Counted from the stretch's first letter, positions 42,298 to 51,786 are shown. The stretch is DNA of 64,000 bases from Arenicellales bacterium (GCA_028284225.1 JANQSD010000004.1:78869-142868); one strand, 5' to 3'. The notes: a model not told the origin generated them from the sequence alone. Numbers and translations are program-made.

Positions 42298-43869
42298 TTA
42301 TGCGTTCATTTTTGCCAGTCGCCTTTTTCTTACTTGCCTTAAAAATTGCTCAACGCTTAAGTTTGTATTGTTCCCAGTTAGCGGCCTAATCTTGCCTAGT
42401 TTAGGATCCTCATTGGAAAAACTGGCAATTCGCCACAGGTATGCCGCTGGTACGTTTTCTTTATCCTTGGGTGGAACTAAGTAAGCAATCATACCCGGTG
42501 GAGTTTTTGGGAGGTTTGGGGGCAGTTTTACTTTTGATCTGAGGGTTTCGTTGTCAATAAACTCTATCTGATCTTCAAGAGCTTTAGGGTTTTTTTCTTC
42601 GCCCCACAAAACCACAAACCCATCAGCTTTTGACAAATCTAATCTTTCATTATCTGTTATGTTAGACTTATTACACATTGTTGGTATATCAATGCATTTA
42701 GCGGCTATAGTTAGTGACTGCGCATCTTTTTCTTCATTTAACTCGCTCCAAATTTCTTGCATGATCTCTTCAAGAGACTCCCAGTGATTTCGTTCGATTT
42801 TATTAGATTCAATATAGACTCGGGCGACATCTCCATCATCTGTATTCGCAGTAATATCCTCATCTGCTTTTTGAGCTAGTAATTTGATTACATCAGATGT
42901 GGGCTTCGCTTTTTCTTTCAAACAATCCAAAGGCAGATAATGCTCACTCTGTTCTTTGAGTGAATCCAGTTCATTTAGGTGCCACAAAATCAGGCCCTTA
43001 TCCTGTTTATCATTGGGAACAATATACTCTTTCAGCTTGTCAGCGATTTTCACAACCAAGCCGCCCCCACACAGCTCATCACCAAGAGGGTGCTCTAGGC
43101 AATAGGGTTGTAAAAGAAAATCAAATTCATCAAAGTAATTTTCTAATTCTTGAGGCTTCAGAATAATAGTTTGAGCAATCGCTTCTTCTGATAGTTTTTC
43201 TACTTTAATCCCTCCTTGAATCATTTCTTTAACTTCATCAAAGAGTTCGTCTATTTGAGTCGTGATACTGCGTGTTACGGGTAAAACACCAACTTTTAGT
43301 ATATTCCTTTCTGTAAAGATAGTCTGCCCGGTGGGAATGGAGTTGTTGTTTACAGCTTCTTCAACACTCCTTCGTATATCTTTAACTATACTCCTTGATA
43401 ACTGTTTGGCATCTTTACTGTTTACATCCCAAAGTTCATCTCTTTTGAAATCATAAGCGGGATTTATCGTATAACCATCCAACTTCTTCTCAATCTCTGT
43501 GTAAGCTTTTTTTGATAGTGCAATAATAAAAACTCGCCCATCTGATTCTTCGCTATCAAAATATTGCTTCATGTGACGAAATTCTAAATCACAGGCCTCT
43601 GATTGAAGATAATTTTCATCAATGACAGCTACATATGCAAAAGCCGCATTCAATTTTTTGTTCAGTTTTTTTTCTGTATTACCGGATACGATAGGATCCT
43701 GTTTGTACATGTACGACGGTTTATACTCTTTGACATCTGGCGAAATGGCTCCATCAAGTGTTTTCTCAAATGCCTTGTGAAAGCTTGTTATCCATTCTTG
43801 ATTTTTATCATCGTCTTTAGAGCTAAAGCTATAAAAAAAAGAATAATTACACTCCTCATAACTCTTCAT
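42298..43869 (-). CDS. TIR-domain protein with C-terminal Rossmann-like domain
   Basis: About 523 residues from the ATG at 43869, chosen because GAGGGA stands seven bases before it; the frame is open back to 43902. Residues 1-150 show a TIR pattern: YSFFYSFSSKDD, then FAYVAVIDENYLQSEACDLEF, where the last Glu takes the place of the NADase Glu of WCxxE, then VFIIALSK. The middle region is unknown (starting KVGVLPVTRSI). Near the C-terminus ADGFVVLWGEEKNP and PGMIAYLVPPKD form a second Rossmann-like unit often seen in TIR proteins that accompany STAND NTPases. It is the first gene of the island operon and probably its effector, cleaving NAD+ when the nSTAND partner fires. Confidence 0.75.
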   Translation of the reverse strand: MKSYEECNYSFFYSFSSKDDDKNQEWITSFHKAFEKTLDGAISPDVKEYKPSYMYKQDPIVSGNTEKKLNKKLNAAFAYVAVIDENYLQSEACDLEFRHMKQYFDSEESDGRVFIIALSKKAYTEIEKKLDGYTINPAYDFKRDELWDVNSKDAKQLSRSIVKDIRRSVEEAVNNNSIPTGQTIFTERNILKVGVLPVTRSITTQIDELFDEVKEMIQGGIKVEKLSEEAIAQTIILKPQELENYFDEFDFLLQPYCLEHPLGDELCGGGLVVKIADKLKEYIVPNDKQDKGLILWHLNELDSLKEQSEHYLPLDCLKEKAKPTSDVIKLLAQKADEDITANTDDGDVARVYIESNKIERNHWESLEEIMQEIWSELNEEKDAQSLTIAAKCIDIPTMCNKSNITDNERLDLSKADGFVVLWGEEKNPKALEDQIEFIDNETLRSKVKLPPNLPKTPPGMIAYLVPPKDKENVPAAYLWRIASFSNEDPKLGKIRPLTGNNTNLSVEQFLRQVRKRRLAKMNA

Positions 43870-44206
43870 TTTACTTCCCTCAAAAAAAGTCCAACTAATC
43901 ATTTTAATTCTTAAAAATAAGTTTCTTTTAATAATCTTACATTTTATTCATCTTAAAGTCTACGCACTAATTTTCCAATTGCTTTGTTGTAAAAAGACAG
44001 TAGCCATATTTTACAAGAGCTATCAGGGCACCAAAGTAATAACGCTTTGAAAACTTCTAAGAGGTTCACAACCATGAATACCTAAATCTGTAAGTTTTCA
44101 AAGGATTTGGAACCAGTGGGTCATAAACTGAAAAGAGACTATTTGATAACGTTGATAGCACTGATAAAAACTCGTCTAGCTGATCCCTAAGATATGTCGA
44201 CAGCTC
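43870..44206. other. Promoter-side region of the island operon
   Basis: About 340 A+T-rich bases before the TIR gene and before the IS3 remnant. The operon promoter is expected close to 43900-43960. No gene or structured RNA is recognised. Confidence 0.4.
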
Positions 44207-44431
44207 CTAGTCCCTAACAATCCGAATCACCTCTACTTTTTCTTCGAAACCGATAAACTCATTAGTTGTCCCACGTCGAGTCAAAACCAAGCACTCTTTT
44301 TTAGCATCATTGTTCTTCAGCACTAAATCCGCCAACGCACGTTTTAATTGTTTGTTCTCTTTGCGAAGTCCTGTCACTTTATCTGCGTTGGCCTCGCGTT
44401 TAATATACCCCGCTAAACATTGCTTACTGGC
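44207..44431 (-). pseudogene. IS3-family orfA/orfB junction fragment
   Basis: A minus-strand frame translates to QCLAGYIKREAN, LRKENKQLKRALADLVLKN and FEEKVEVIRIVRD, then stop. The first two are the leucine-zipper end of an IS3 OrfA; the last resembles the start of OrfB (EEKxEIIRLVE). Both ends are missing, so this is debris inside the island, in the place where an integrase gene would be expected next to the tRNA. Confidence 0.65.
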
Positions 44432-44938
44432 TTACCGAAAGTCCTGACTCCAACATAATACTTATTTTGATTAATCCCTTCACGCCAACATAACTAAAGA
44501 TAATTATCAAACAACCATAATTACAGAACAGGATGGTTAGATAAATTACATCGGTCATATAACGAGATCTAATTTTTTAGTACTTGTTTTCGTATTAATT
44601 GCTAACCTGGAGTCTCGTAAAGACCAGAAGCAGCAGAAAAACAGTTTTCCTTTTCCACTCTGATCCTCGGTTTGTATCCTGCAACAGAGAGTTTAAAGGT
44701 CTTGACTCAAGCAAAGTCACTTTTTCCTAACCATCCTGAAGACAAACACATCACCAGAACAAACAGCATCAAAGTCAAACACTTTATGTTCTTCTTCAAA
44801 CGATCAATGAAAGCGATGTTCTCTGAATAAAATTAGAGTTTTAGTATGCTATATATGTGCCAAAGCAGTATTTTGTTATGATGAAAATTTGGATTGTTAG
44901 TAAATTAATATATAACTAATTGTTTTTATTATATATTT
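44432..44938. other. Non-coding tail of the island next to tRNA-Leu
   Basis: About 500 A+T-rich bases. I find no integrase, no intact gene and no clear repeat. This may be deleted or decayed integration-module DNA. Confidence 0.4.
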
Positions 44939-44999
44939 AGTTGGTGCCGATGGCCGGACTCGAACCGGCACGAGCTAGGCTCACTACCCCCTCAAGATA
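44939..44999. repeat. Island end repeat (att) inside tRNA-Leu
   Basis: 61 bases identical to 37230-37290. It starts three bases beyond the CCA end of the tRNA and ends in the anticodon stem. Confidence 0.92.
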
Positions 45000-45027
45000 G
45001 CGTGTCTACCAGTTCCACCACATCGGC
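44942..45027 (-). tRNA. leuU: tRNA-Leu (GAG)
   Basis: 86 bases including encoded CCA. The acceptor stem GCCGATG pairs with CATCGGC. The anticodon arm is CTATC-TTGAGGG-GGTAG with anticodon GAG, and a long variable arm and the T arm GCCGGTTCGAGTCCGGC follow. Its place next to secG matches leuU of other gammaproteobacteria. It serves as the integration site of the island. Confidence 0.95.
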
Positions 45028-45041
45028 ATAAATAATAGTTA

Positions 45042-45422
45042 TTACTCCGGAACCGCAGGAACATCTGTTTGTGTTTCTGCTTCAGTCTCTGCTTCGACTG
45101 CAGGGATTTCGGTTTCTGTGGACGTTTCTTCTGTTGTTACTGAACTCTCGCTGGTTTCGGTTGCCTGTATAACGCTGTCTGATGACTGTCTGCCCTGGTT
45201 TGCATAAATGTAGGCCAGAGCAAGTGCTGACAAAAAGAAGATTGTCGCAGTAATTGAAGTCGCGCGGCTTAAAAAATCCGCTGAACCACGCGCACCAAAC
45301 AAGGTATTTGAGCCACCGCCAAAAGCCGAGCCCATATCGCCACCTTTGTTTTGTAATAACACCAGTATTGAAATGACGATGGCTGATATAAATAAAACTA
45401 CTAGTAAAATATTAACAGTCAT
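45042..45422 (-). CDS. secG: SecG, protein translocase subunit
   Basis: A 126-residue SecG: two TM segments (about 3-20 and 55-73) flank the conserved cytoplasmic loop LQNKGGDMGSAFGGGSNTLFGARGS. SecG assists SecYE during protein export. The C-terminal 45 residues are an unusually long, Thr/Glu-rich acidic tail. The ATG overlaps the tpiA stop by one base (TAATG), so translation is coupled. Confidence 0.95.
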   Translation of the reverse strand: MTVNILLVVLFISAIVISILVLLQNKGGDMGSAFGGGSNTLFGARGSADFLSRATSITATIFFLSALALAYIYANQGRQSSDSVIQATETSESSVTTEETSTETEIPAVEAETEAETQTDVPAVPE

Positions 45423-46189
45423 TAAATTTGTTCCGCTGCTTGTATTATTGCTAAAAAATCATTTGCCTTCAGTGCCGCACCGCCGATCAGTCCCCCATCA
45501 ATATCTTCCTGGCTCAACAATGCCTGAGCATTGTCAGGCTTCATGCTACCACCATAGAGAATTTGGGTTTTTACTGCCACCTGCTGATTTTCTTTGGCAA
45601 GTATCGAACGTATAAATGCATGCACAGCTTGCGCCTGCTGTGGTGTTGCTGTCACACCGGTGCCTATAGCCCAAACCGGCTCATAGGCAATTACTGTTTT
45701 TTCAAATGCGTCGATACCCAGCTTTGATAATGCTGCCACGACTTGCTGCTCAATAACAGCTTCGGTTTCACCTGCCTCTCTTTGTTCCAATGTTTCTCCA
45801 ACACAAACGATTGGAATCAAGCCGGCGCTCAGTGCTTTTTGAGCCTTGTCTGCAACCAATTCATTGGACTCAAGATGATATTGTCGACGTTCTGAATGTC
45901 CGACTATTGCATAATTGCAGCCCGCATCCAGCAACATTGAACTCGACACTTCCCCGGTAAACGCCCCATCATCGTTCAAACTTATATCCTGGGAGCCAAC
46001 TTGAACAGAATCATTATCTGCAACATCGGCACTGACTTGACTGACGTGGATATAAGCCGGACACAGCAGCACATCTGTGTTGGTTAAAGACTGTGCACCA
46101 TTAGCAACCTCACTGGCGAGGGCTTTTGCACTTGCCAACGAGCCGTTCATTTTCCAGTTTCCAGCTACCAGTTTTCTGCGATTTGACAT
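45422..46189 (-). CDS. tpiA: Triosephosphate isomerase
   Basis: 255 residues from the ATG at 46189; a longer frame to 46219 adds ten residues unlike the family. AGNWKMNGS carries the catalytic Lys, IVGHSERR the catalytic His, VIAYEPVWAIGTG the Glu base and LYGGSMKPDN and GGLIGGAAL the phosphate loop. It interconverts dihydroxyacetone phosphate and glyceraldehyde 3-phosphate in glycolysis. Position between glmM and secG is the Pseudomonas-like arrangement. Confidence 0.97.
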   Translation of the reverse strand: MSNRRKLVAGNWKMNGSLASAKALASEVANGAQSLTNTDVLLCPAYIHVSQVSADVADNDSVQVGSQDISLNDDGAFTGEVSSSMLLDAGCNYAIVGHSERRQYHLESNELVADKAQKALSAGLIPIVCVGETLEQREAGETEAVIEQQVVAALSKLGIDAFEKTVIAYEPVWAIGTGVTATPQQAQAVHAFIRSILAKENQQVAVKTQILYGGSMKPDNAQALLSQEDIDGGLIGGAALKANDFLAIIQAAEQI

Positions 46190-46261
46190 AATCATCTGAT
46201 TTTTTTGAAAAGACGGCAAATGTTACTCACACATGCCGGGAAAAGCAATGTCCAAGCGTCG

Positions 46262-47620
46262 TTAAACGTGTGATTTTGCTGTTTTTTCGACAGTTTCAGC
46301 TAAAGATTGGCTGACCTGCAAAGCCATATCTGAATCATAGGCCTCAACCATAACCCGGATCAACGGTTCAGTACCCGAAGCTCGCAATACAACGCGACCT
46401 TTATCACCTAAATAATCTTCAGCACTGTCGACTGCTGCCATAATTTCCTTAGACGTGGATGGGTCAAACTTTATGCCGTCAGCCAGCCTCACGTTTATCA
46501 TATTTTGCGGATACAGGGTAAGTTGCTCAACTAAATCATCCAAAGCTTTGCCCTGACTGACCATAACCCGCAAAACTTCCAGTGCAGCGATGATACCGTC
46601 CCCGGTCGTATTTTTATCCAGGCAAATGATATGCCCGGAGGTTTCTCCACCTATTTGCCAGTTACGTTGTTGCAAGCCGGCTAATACATAACGATCACCA
46701 ACCTGGCTGCGTGCAAATTCGATATTTTTTTCTTTAAGCGCATGCTCAACGGAAAGATTAGTCATCACCGTACCCATGATGCCGCCCTGTAATTCACTTT
46801 TTGCCTGTCGATGCAGGGCAATCAAATAAAGCATCTGATCACCATTTATTTCATTACCATGAGCATCTACCAACATTAGTCGATCACCGTCACCATCAAG
46901 CGCTATACCTAAGTCAGCTTTATGGGTGATGACTTGTTCTTTAAGTAACGACAGGTCTGTAGAGCCACAACCGTCATTTATATTAAAACCGTTTGGCTCA
47001 GTACCGATTGTATGCACATTTGCGCCTAATTCTTCGAAAACACTGGGCGCAACATGGTAGCCGGCTCCATTTGCACAATCGACAACCAGATTCAGGCCTT
47101 GCAACGAATGACGTTGGGGAAAGGTGCTTTTGCAATATTCAATGTAGCGTCCTGCTGCATCTTCAAAGCGCACTGCTTTGCCTAACTGTTGTGAATCTAC
47201 TGTTGCGAGTTGCTGATCCATTTTATCCTCAATAGCCAGCTCAAGCCCATCATCAAGCTTAAATCCATCCGGGGAAAAAAACTTAATACCGTTATCGTAA
47301 AACGGGTTATGCGATGCACTGATAACTATTCCGGCCGCAGCACGTGATGTCCGGGTTAAATATGCGATACCGGGTGTCGGCAATGGACCTATCAAACTAA
47401 TATCCACACCGGCGGCAGAAAGGCCAGCCTCTAGTGCGGACTCAAGCAAATAGCCCGAAACACGGGTATCTTTGCCGATAACAACCTTTGCACGACCTGC
47501 TGCATTTTGGGATAACACTGAACCCGCAGCCCAACCAAGTTTAACAACCTTTTCGGGAGTTACAGGTTCAATACCGACCCTGCTGCGAATACCGTCTGTA
47601 CCAAAAAACCGTTTATTCAT
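46262..47620 (-). CDS. glmM: Phosphoglucosamine mutase
   Basis: A 452-residue alpha-D-phosphohexomutase: FGTDGIRSRVG at the N-terminus, the phosphoserine loop GIVISASHNPFYDNGIKFF (about 98-116), metal site DGDGDRL and sugar-binding GGETSGHI, and RASGTEPLIRVMVEA near the end. It converts glucosamine-6-phosphate to glucosamine-1-phosphate for UDP-GlcNAc, peptidoglycan and LPS. It lies between folP and tpiA, all on the minus strand. Confidence 0.97.
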   Translation of the reverse strand: MNKRFFGTDGIRSRVGIEPVTPEKVVKLGWAAGSVLSQNAAGRAKVVIGKDTRVSGYLLESALEAGLSAAGVDISLIGPLPTPGIAYLTRTSRAAAGIVISASHNPFYDNGIKFFSPDGFKLDDGLELAIEDKMDQQLATVDSQQLGKAVRFEDAAGRYIEYCKSTFPQRHSLQGLNLVVDCANGAGYHVAPSVFEELGANVHTIGTEPNGFNINDGCGSTDLSLLKEQVITHKADLGIALDGDGDRLMLVDAHGNEINGDQMLYLIALHRQAKSELQGGIMGTVMTNLSVEHALKEKNIEFARSQVGDRYVLAGLQQRNWQIGGETSGHIICLDKNTTGDGIIAALEVLRVMVSQGKALDDLVEQLTLYPQNMINVRLADGIKFDPSTSKEIMAAVDSAEDYLGDKGRVVLRASGTEPLIRVMVEAYDSDMALQVSQSLAETVEKTAKSHV

Positions 47621-47660
47621 TGTTTTACCCGAGTTCAGATCATAAAACTGCTAACGCAGA

Positions 47661-47679
47661 TGCCGTAACAGATACGGCA
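47661..47679 (-). terminator. Small hairpin between folP and glmM
   Basis: Perfect 7-bp stem TGCCGTA (47661-47667) / TACGGCA (47673-47679), loop ACAGA, in the 117-base gap. No adjoining T-tract, so attenuation rather than full termination is possible. Confidence 0.3.
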
Positions 47680-47737
47680 AACGCCCTTCGAGACAAACTA
47701 AGTATTTTAAATACTTCATCCTCTATGTTAAGCCGTA

Positions 47738-48574
47738 TCATTGTTCAAGTGCTTCAATCATCCTGATTGCATCGTGTGTCTCTTTAACATCATGTGCACG
47801 AATAATTTTTGCACCATTTTGCATGGCCTTGATAGCCAAAGCAATACTGGGCGCCATGCGTTCTTCAACGGGCAAACCCAATAAATGACCAATCATTGAC
47901 TTACGTGAAAGCCCTGCCAGAACCGGATAACCTGCATCACACAATACATCCAGATGATTTAATAAACTTAGGTTGTGATCCACGGTTTTACCAAAGCCAA
48001 AACCAGGATCAATAATAATCCGGGCTTTGTCTATGCCGTTACGCTGACATTCTTGTGCCTTGTCGACCAAAAAGGATTTTACCTCTTGGACGACATCATC
48101 ATAAACAGGCGATTGTTGCATAGTGCGAGGAGTACCCTGCATATGCATAATACAAACCGGCACCGCAGCGGCGGCCGCTGCTTGCATTGACTGGGTTGTT
48201 TTTAAACCGCAGACGTCATTGATTAACCCTGCACCTGCATTCACCGCTTCAGTCATCACGTCAGGCTTAGAGGTGTCGATCGAAACTACACAATCAAATT
48301 CCCGTGTTAACTTTTCAATAACCGGAATAACACGGTTTAGTTCCTCCTCAATAGACACCTCCTCAGCGCCTGGCCGAGTAGACTCACCACCGATGTCAAT
48401 AATTTCTGCACCTGAACGCAGCATATATTCTGCCTGATGGCAGGCCTGATCTAACTCGAGAAACAAACCACCATCAGAAAAAGAATCAGGGGTGACATTT
48501 AGCACTCCCATAATAACAGCACGGGACAAATCCAATGACTTGCCCCCGCAATCAAGATTCATATTGGAATTCAA
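47738..48574 (-). CDS. folP: Dihydropteroate synthase
   Basis: A 278-residue TIM-barrel enzyme. GVLNVTPDSFSDGG (about 19-32) binds pterin and pyrophosphate, IDIGGESTRPGA (about 60-71) binds pyrophosphate, VSIDTSKPDV and INDVCG follow, and IIDPGFGFGKT and GLSRKSMIG complete the pterin site. It joins p-aminobenzoate to the pterin in folate synthesis and is the sulfonamide target. It starts nine bases after ftsH stops, as in the enteric ftsH-folP-glmM operon. Confidence 0.97.
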   Translation of the reverse strand: MNSNMNLDCGGKSLDLSRAVIMGVLNVTPDSFSDGGLFLELDQACHQAEYMLRSGAEIIDIGGESTRPGAEEVSIEEELNRVIPVIEKLTREFDCVVSIDTSKPDVMTEAVNAGAGLINDVCGLKTTQSMQAAAAAAVPVCIMHMQGTPRTMQQSPVYDDVVQEVKSFLVDKAQECQRNGIDKARIIIDPGFGFGKTVDHNLSLLNHLDVLCDAGYPVLAGLSRKSMIGHLLGLPVEERMAPSIALAIKAMQNGAKIIRAHDVKETHDAIRMIEALEQ

Positions 48575-48583
48575 CGAAGAAAT

Positions 48584-50542
48584 TTACTGAGCTTCGCCGC
48601 CAGCAGGTTTATCAACTCTGGGAGGAGGCCCTTTTTTATCTTCAGTAGGTTTCTCTTCATTTGCATCATTAACAACCACGTCATCGTCGGTTTTAGCCGT
48701 AGGTGTTGAATCATCACCATCTTCATCCCAGTCAGCCGGTGGTTGGGGTTCCTTGCCTGCCATGATGTCATTGATTTGATCTGCATTAATGGTTTCCCAT
48801 TCCATTAAGGCTTTGGTCATTCGCTCCATTTTTGCGCGATTTTCCTCAATGATATTTTTTGCCCTGGTATATTGCTCACTAATGATACGTGTTACTTCCG
48901 CATCGACTTTTTCAGCCGTGGACGGACTTAAATTTTTGTGAGTGCTGACATCACGACCCAAAAAAACTTCGGACTCGTTCTCACCGTAAACCCTTGGACC
49001 CAAAGCGTCGCTCATACCCCAGCGAGAAACCATCTTGGTAGCAAGATCAGTGGCACGCTCGAAATCATTTGAGGCACCTGTGGTCATTTGCCCCATAAAC
49101 AGCTCTTCTGCAATACGCCCGCCCATCAGAATCGCAATCTGTGTCAACAGATATTCACGATTATGGCTGTAACGATCTTCCTCAGGCAGTTGCATCGTCA
49201 CACCCAGTGCTCGACCACGTGGAATAATAGTGACTTTATGCACGGGATCGGCGTTATCCAAACATTTGGCAACCACCGCATGACCTGACTCATGGTAGGC
49301 TGTATTTAAGCGTTCTTCCTCCGGCATCACCACGGAGCGGCGCTCAGCACCCATTATCACTTTATCTTTAGCGTCCTCAAAATCTTCCATTGAAACGATC
49401 TTTTTACCTGCTCTGGCAGCTAGTAACGCCGCTTCGTTTACCAGGTTAGCTAAATCAGCACCTGAAAAACCGGGTGTGCCCCGGGCTATAACAGAAGCCT
49501 TAACGTCGTCTTCGATTGGAACTTTGCGCATATGGACTTTAAGAATCAATTCACGACCACGAATATCCGGTAAAGGCACATTAACCTGGCGGTCGAATCG
49601 ACCCGGGCGTAATAAAGCCGGATCCAGTACATCTGGACGGTTAGTCGCCGCAATAACAATTACACCTTCATTACCTTCAAAACCATCCATTTCTACCAGC
49701 AGTTGGTTCAAGGTTTGCTCGCGTTCATCATGACCGCCGCCCAAACCGGCACCACGATGTCGCCCCACCGCATCAATCTCATCGATAAAGATAATACAAG
49801 GTGCATGTTTTTTAGCCTGATCAAACATATCACGCACACGTGAGGCACCTACACCAACAAACATCTCGACAAAATCAGAACCGGATATTGTGAAAAATGG
49901 CACTTTGGCCTCGCCGGCAATAGCCTTGGCAAGCAAAGTCTTACCGGTACCCGGACTGCCGGTCATTAATACGCCTTTGGGAATATGACCACCCAGTTTT
50001 TGAAATTTTGATGGATCTTTTAGGAAATCAACAATTTCGCCTACCTCTTCCTTGGCTTCTTCTATACCTGCAACGTCAGCAAAGGTGACCTTATTTTTAT
50101 CCTCGGTCAACATTCGTGCCTTGCTTTTTCCGAAACTTAACGCACCACCACGGCCACCGCCCTGCATTTGCCGCATGAAGAAAATCCACACGCCAATCAA
50201 CAATAATAACGGAAACCAGCTTATAAAAATCTGCATCAGCAAAGACGTTTCTTCCTCGGCTTCAGCTTCTATTTTGACGTTATTCTTGAGCAAGTCCGAA
50301 ACCAGCTCCGGATCACCCGGTGAGTAAGTCACAAACCGCTCACCGGTGGACAACTGACCCTGAATAGTACGATCATCAATTTTAACTTTATCGACCTGGC
50401 CGGAATGAACCTGCTGGATAAAGGTTGAGTAATCAACGCGGTTGCCTGAGGCAGGACCGTCAAGGCTGAAATTATTGAACACCGCCATTAACACCATGGC
50501 GATGACCACCCACATAATCAGATTTTTGGTTAGATTATTCAA
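48584..50542 (-). CDS. ftsH: ATP-dependent zinc metalloprotease FtsH
   Basis: A 652-residue membrane AAA protease: two TM segments (about 5-23 and 102-121) around a small periplasmic domain, Walker [14 protein letters not shown] (about 196-208), Walker [34 protein letters not shown] and the zinc site HESGH (about 418-422). The C-terminal tail is Asp/Pro-rich. It degrades misfolded membrane proteins and regulators such as LpxC. The gene follows rlmE on the same strand. Confidence 0.98.
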   Translation of the reverse strand: MNNLTKNLIMWVVIAMVLMAVFNNFSLDGPASGNRVDYSTFIQQVHSGQVDKVKIDDRTIQGQLSTGERFVTYSPGDPELVSDLLKNNVKIEAEAEEETSLLMQIFISWFPLLLLIGVWIFFMRQMQGGGRGGALSFGKSKARMLTEDKNKVTFADVAGIEEAKEEVGEIVDFLKDPSKFQKLGGHIPKGVLMTGSPGTGKTLLAKAIAGEAKVPFFTISGSDFVEMFVGVGASRVRDMFDQAKKHAPCIIFIDEIDAVGRHRGAGLGGGHDEREQTLNQLLVEMDGFEGNEGVIVIAATNRPDVLDPALLRPGRFDRQVNVPLPDIRGRELILKVHMRKVPIEDDVKASVIARGTPGFSGADLANLVNEAALLAARAGKKIVSMEDFEDAKDKVIMGAERRSVVMPEEERLNTAYHESGHAVVAKCLDNADPVHKVTIIPRGRALGVTMQLPEEDRYSHNREYLLTQIAILMGGRIAEELFMGQMTTGASNDFERATDLATKMVSRWGMSDALGPRVYGENESEVFLGRDVSTHKNLSPSTAEKVDAEVTRIISEQYTRAKNIIEENRAKMERMTKALMEWETINADQINDIMAGKEPQPPADWDEDGDDSTPTAKTDDDVVVNDANEEKPTEDKKGPPPRVDKPAGGEAQ

Positions 50543-50638
50543 GCTAATACTCGTATACGGTTGTGTGTTAACTAATATATAAGGTCAATATTAGATTTTC
50601 CTACGATTAGACAGCGAATACAACTTTATAGTTGCGAT

Positions 50639-51274
50639 TCAAGCCGCTTTAAAGTCCCGTGCCAGCAGATAAAATTCCCGCGACTGCTTGCGAGAAGCGT
50701 CAGGTTTAATGTTAATTACCTTTTTAAACAATGAGTTAAGCGATTTTCTTAAATCAGCCAGTAACTGCCCTTCAAAGACCTTGATTAATAGATCCCCGTT
50801 GGGATTTAATAAGTTTTCCAGGGAATTGAACACACTTTGGAGCAAATTCTCCATATTAGCCTGATCGGTGATTCGAATACCGGTCAAATCGGGCGACATA
50901 TCACAAATAATAAGATCAGCGGCTTTATTCCCAAGCTGGACGATAATTTGTGCTTGTATGTCAGTATTACAAAAGTCTCCCTGGATAAATTGAACATTTT
51001 TTATGGGTTGGATCGGCAACAGATCAACAGCCACTACAAGTCCGTGAGTGCCCGTTATTTGTGAACTCAGTTGACTCCAGCTTCCCGGAGCGGCACCTAA
51101 ATCAAGAATCCGCATACCGGGCTTAATTAGTTTGTGCCTGGTGTTAATTTCCTCAAGTTTAAATGCCGCCCGGGCGCGATAACCGGATTGATTAGCTTTC
51201 TTAACATAGGTATCGTTTAGATGACGCTGAGCCCAGTGTTTAGATTTTTTTCGCTTTTGTGTTTGTCTTGGCAT
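50639..51274 (-). CDS. rlmE: 23S rRNA 2'-O-methyltransferase RlmE (FtsJ)
   Basis: 211 residues when started at the ATG at 51274; the frame is open to 51358 but the extra 28 residues are not like the family. The N-terminus KHWAQRHLNDTYVKKANQSGYRARAAFKLEEI, SAM-binding LDLGAAPGSWSQ, DMSPDLTG and KVFEG give the K-D-K-E catalytic set. It methylates U2552 of 23S rRNA. It is divergent from yhbY, with which it shares a 101-base promoter region. Confidence 0.95.
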   Translation of the reverse strand: MPRQTQKRKKSKHWAQRHLNDTYVKKANQSGYRARAAFKLEEINTRHKLIKPGMRILDLGAAPGSWSQLSSQITGTHGLVVAVDLLPIQPIKNVQFIQGDFCNTDIQAQIIVQLGNKAADLIICDMSPDLTGIRITDQANMENLLQSVFNSLENLLNPNGDLLIKVFEGQLLADLRKSLNSLFKKVINIKPDASRKQSREFYLLARDFKAA

Positions 51275-51282
51275 TTGTGGAT

Positions 51283-51306
51283 TGCTTCGCAAAGCTCGCA
51301 ATGACA
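51283..51306. repeat. Short palindromic unit of a common dispersed type
   Basis: The imperfect palindrome ATTGCTTCGCAAAGCTCGCAAT lies before rlmE. It has the form of the widespread attgcgagc...gaagcaat elements of proteobacterial genomes. Only one copy is seen in this window. Confidence 0.35.
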
Positions 51307-51375
51307 ACTTTAGATTTGGATTGGATAATTTAAAGGAATCGTTATAATTCAGCAACATTCAATCGTATCGATGTT

Positions 51376-51666
51376 ATGTCTCTGACCGGTAAACAAAAAA
51401 ATTATCTGCGTGGCCTCGCTCACCACAAATCCACCGTTGTATCAATTGGTAACGCCGGCCTGACAGAGGCCGTTATTAACGAAATCAGTACCTCCTTAGA
51501 CGCCCATGAATTACTAAAAATGAAACTACCCGGGCTAAACAGTGCCGATAAAAAGTTGTTACTTAATGAAATCTGTAAACAAACCGAATCTGAGTTTGTG
51601 CAGCTTATTGGCAGAGTCGGGGTGATTTACAGAAAAAGTGATTCACCCAAGATTGAGTTGCCTTAA
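51376..51666 (+). CDS. yhbY: YhbY, CRM-domain RNA-binding protein
   Basis: A 96-residue single CRM (CRS1-YhbY) domain protein: LTGKQKNYLRGLAHHKSTVVSIGNAGLTEAV with the GxxG-type loop, and HELLKMKLPG. It binds pre-50S ribosome particles and takes part in assembly. Divergent from rlmE, which also acts on the 50S subunit, as in E. coli. Confidence 0.95.
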   Translation: MSLTGKQKNYLRGLAHHKSTVVSIGNAGLTEAVINEISTSLDAHELLKMKLPGLNSADKKLLLNEICKQTESEFVQLIGRVGVIYRKSDSPKIELP

Positions 51667-51769
51667 ACGAAGAACCAAATGATTTACTCGACCCCACCTG
51701 CACGGGGGTGACGAATTTCTAGAAACCGAATCTTGAATATCCATGTGCGAGCTTTCTATGCACTTCTGT

Positions 51770-51786
51770 CCCGTGCTTGTCACGGG
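51770..51786. terminator. Hairpin between convergent yhbY and greA
   Basis: 6-bp stem CCCGTG (51770-51775) / CACGGG (51781-51786), loop CTTGT, about 100 bases after yhbY and 40 before the greA stop. A second weak CACC/GGGTG hairpin precedes it near 51690. T-tracts are poor. Confidence 0.35.

Larger units (their letters stand above)
37230..44999. mobile_element. 7.8-kb genomic island inserted in tRNA-Leu(GAG)
   Basis: Two perfect 61-bp direct repeats (37230-37290 and 44939-44999) bracket the segment. Each contains the 3' 58 bases of tRNA-Leu(GAG) including the anticodon loop. At the right end the repeat is part of the intact tRNA; at the left end it is only the duplicated 3' part, the usual attL/attR outcome of tyrosine-integrase insertion. 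Inside are four intact minus-strand genes (TIR protein, nSTAND NTPase, triceptide-like precursor, GrrM maturase) and IS3 debris. Base composition is clearly A+T-richer than the ftsH-folP block. No integrase gene is present, so it is immobile or depends on one elsewhere. Confidence 0.88.

Noticed and set aside
42298..43902. Start of the TIR protein at 43902
   Set aside because: The ATG at 43869 has GAGGGA at proper distance and begins the TIR fold; the extra 11 residues add nothing recognisable.
44432..44938. Integrase gene next to tRNA-Leu
   Set aside because: No frame of useful length or integrase motif could be read there on either strand.
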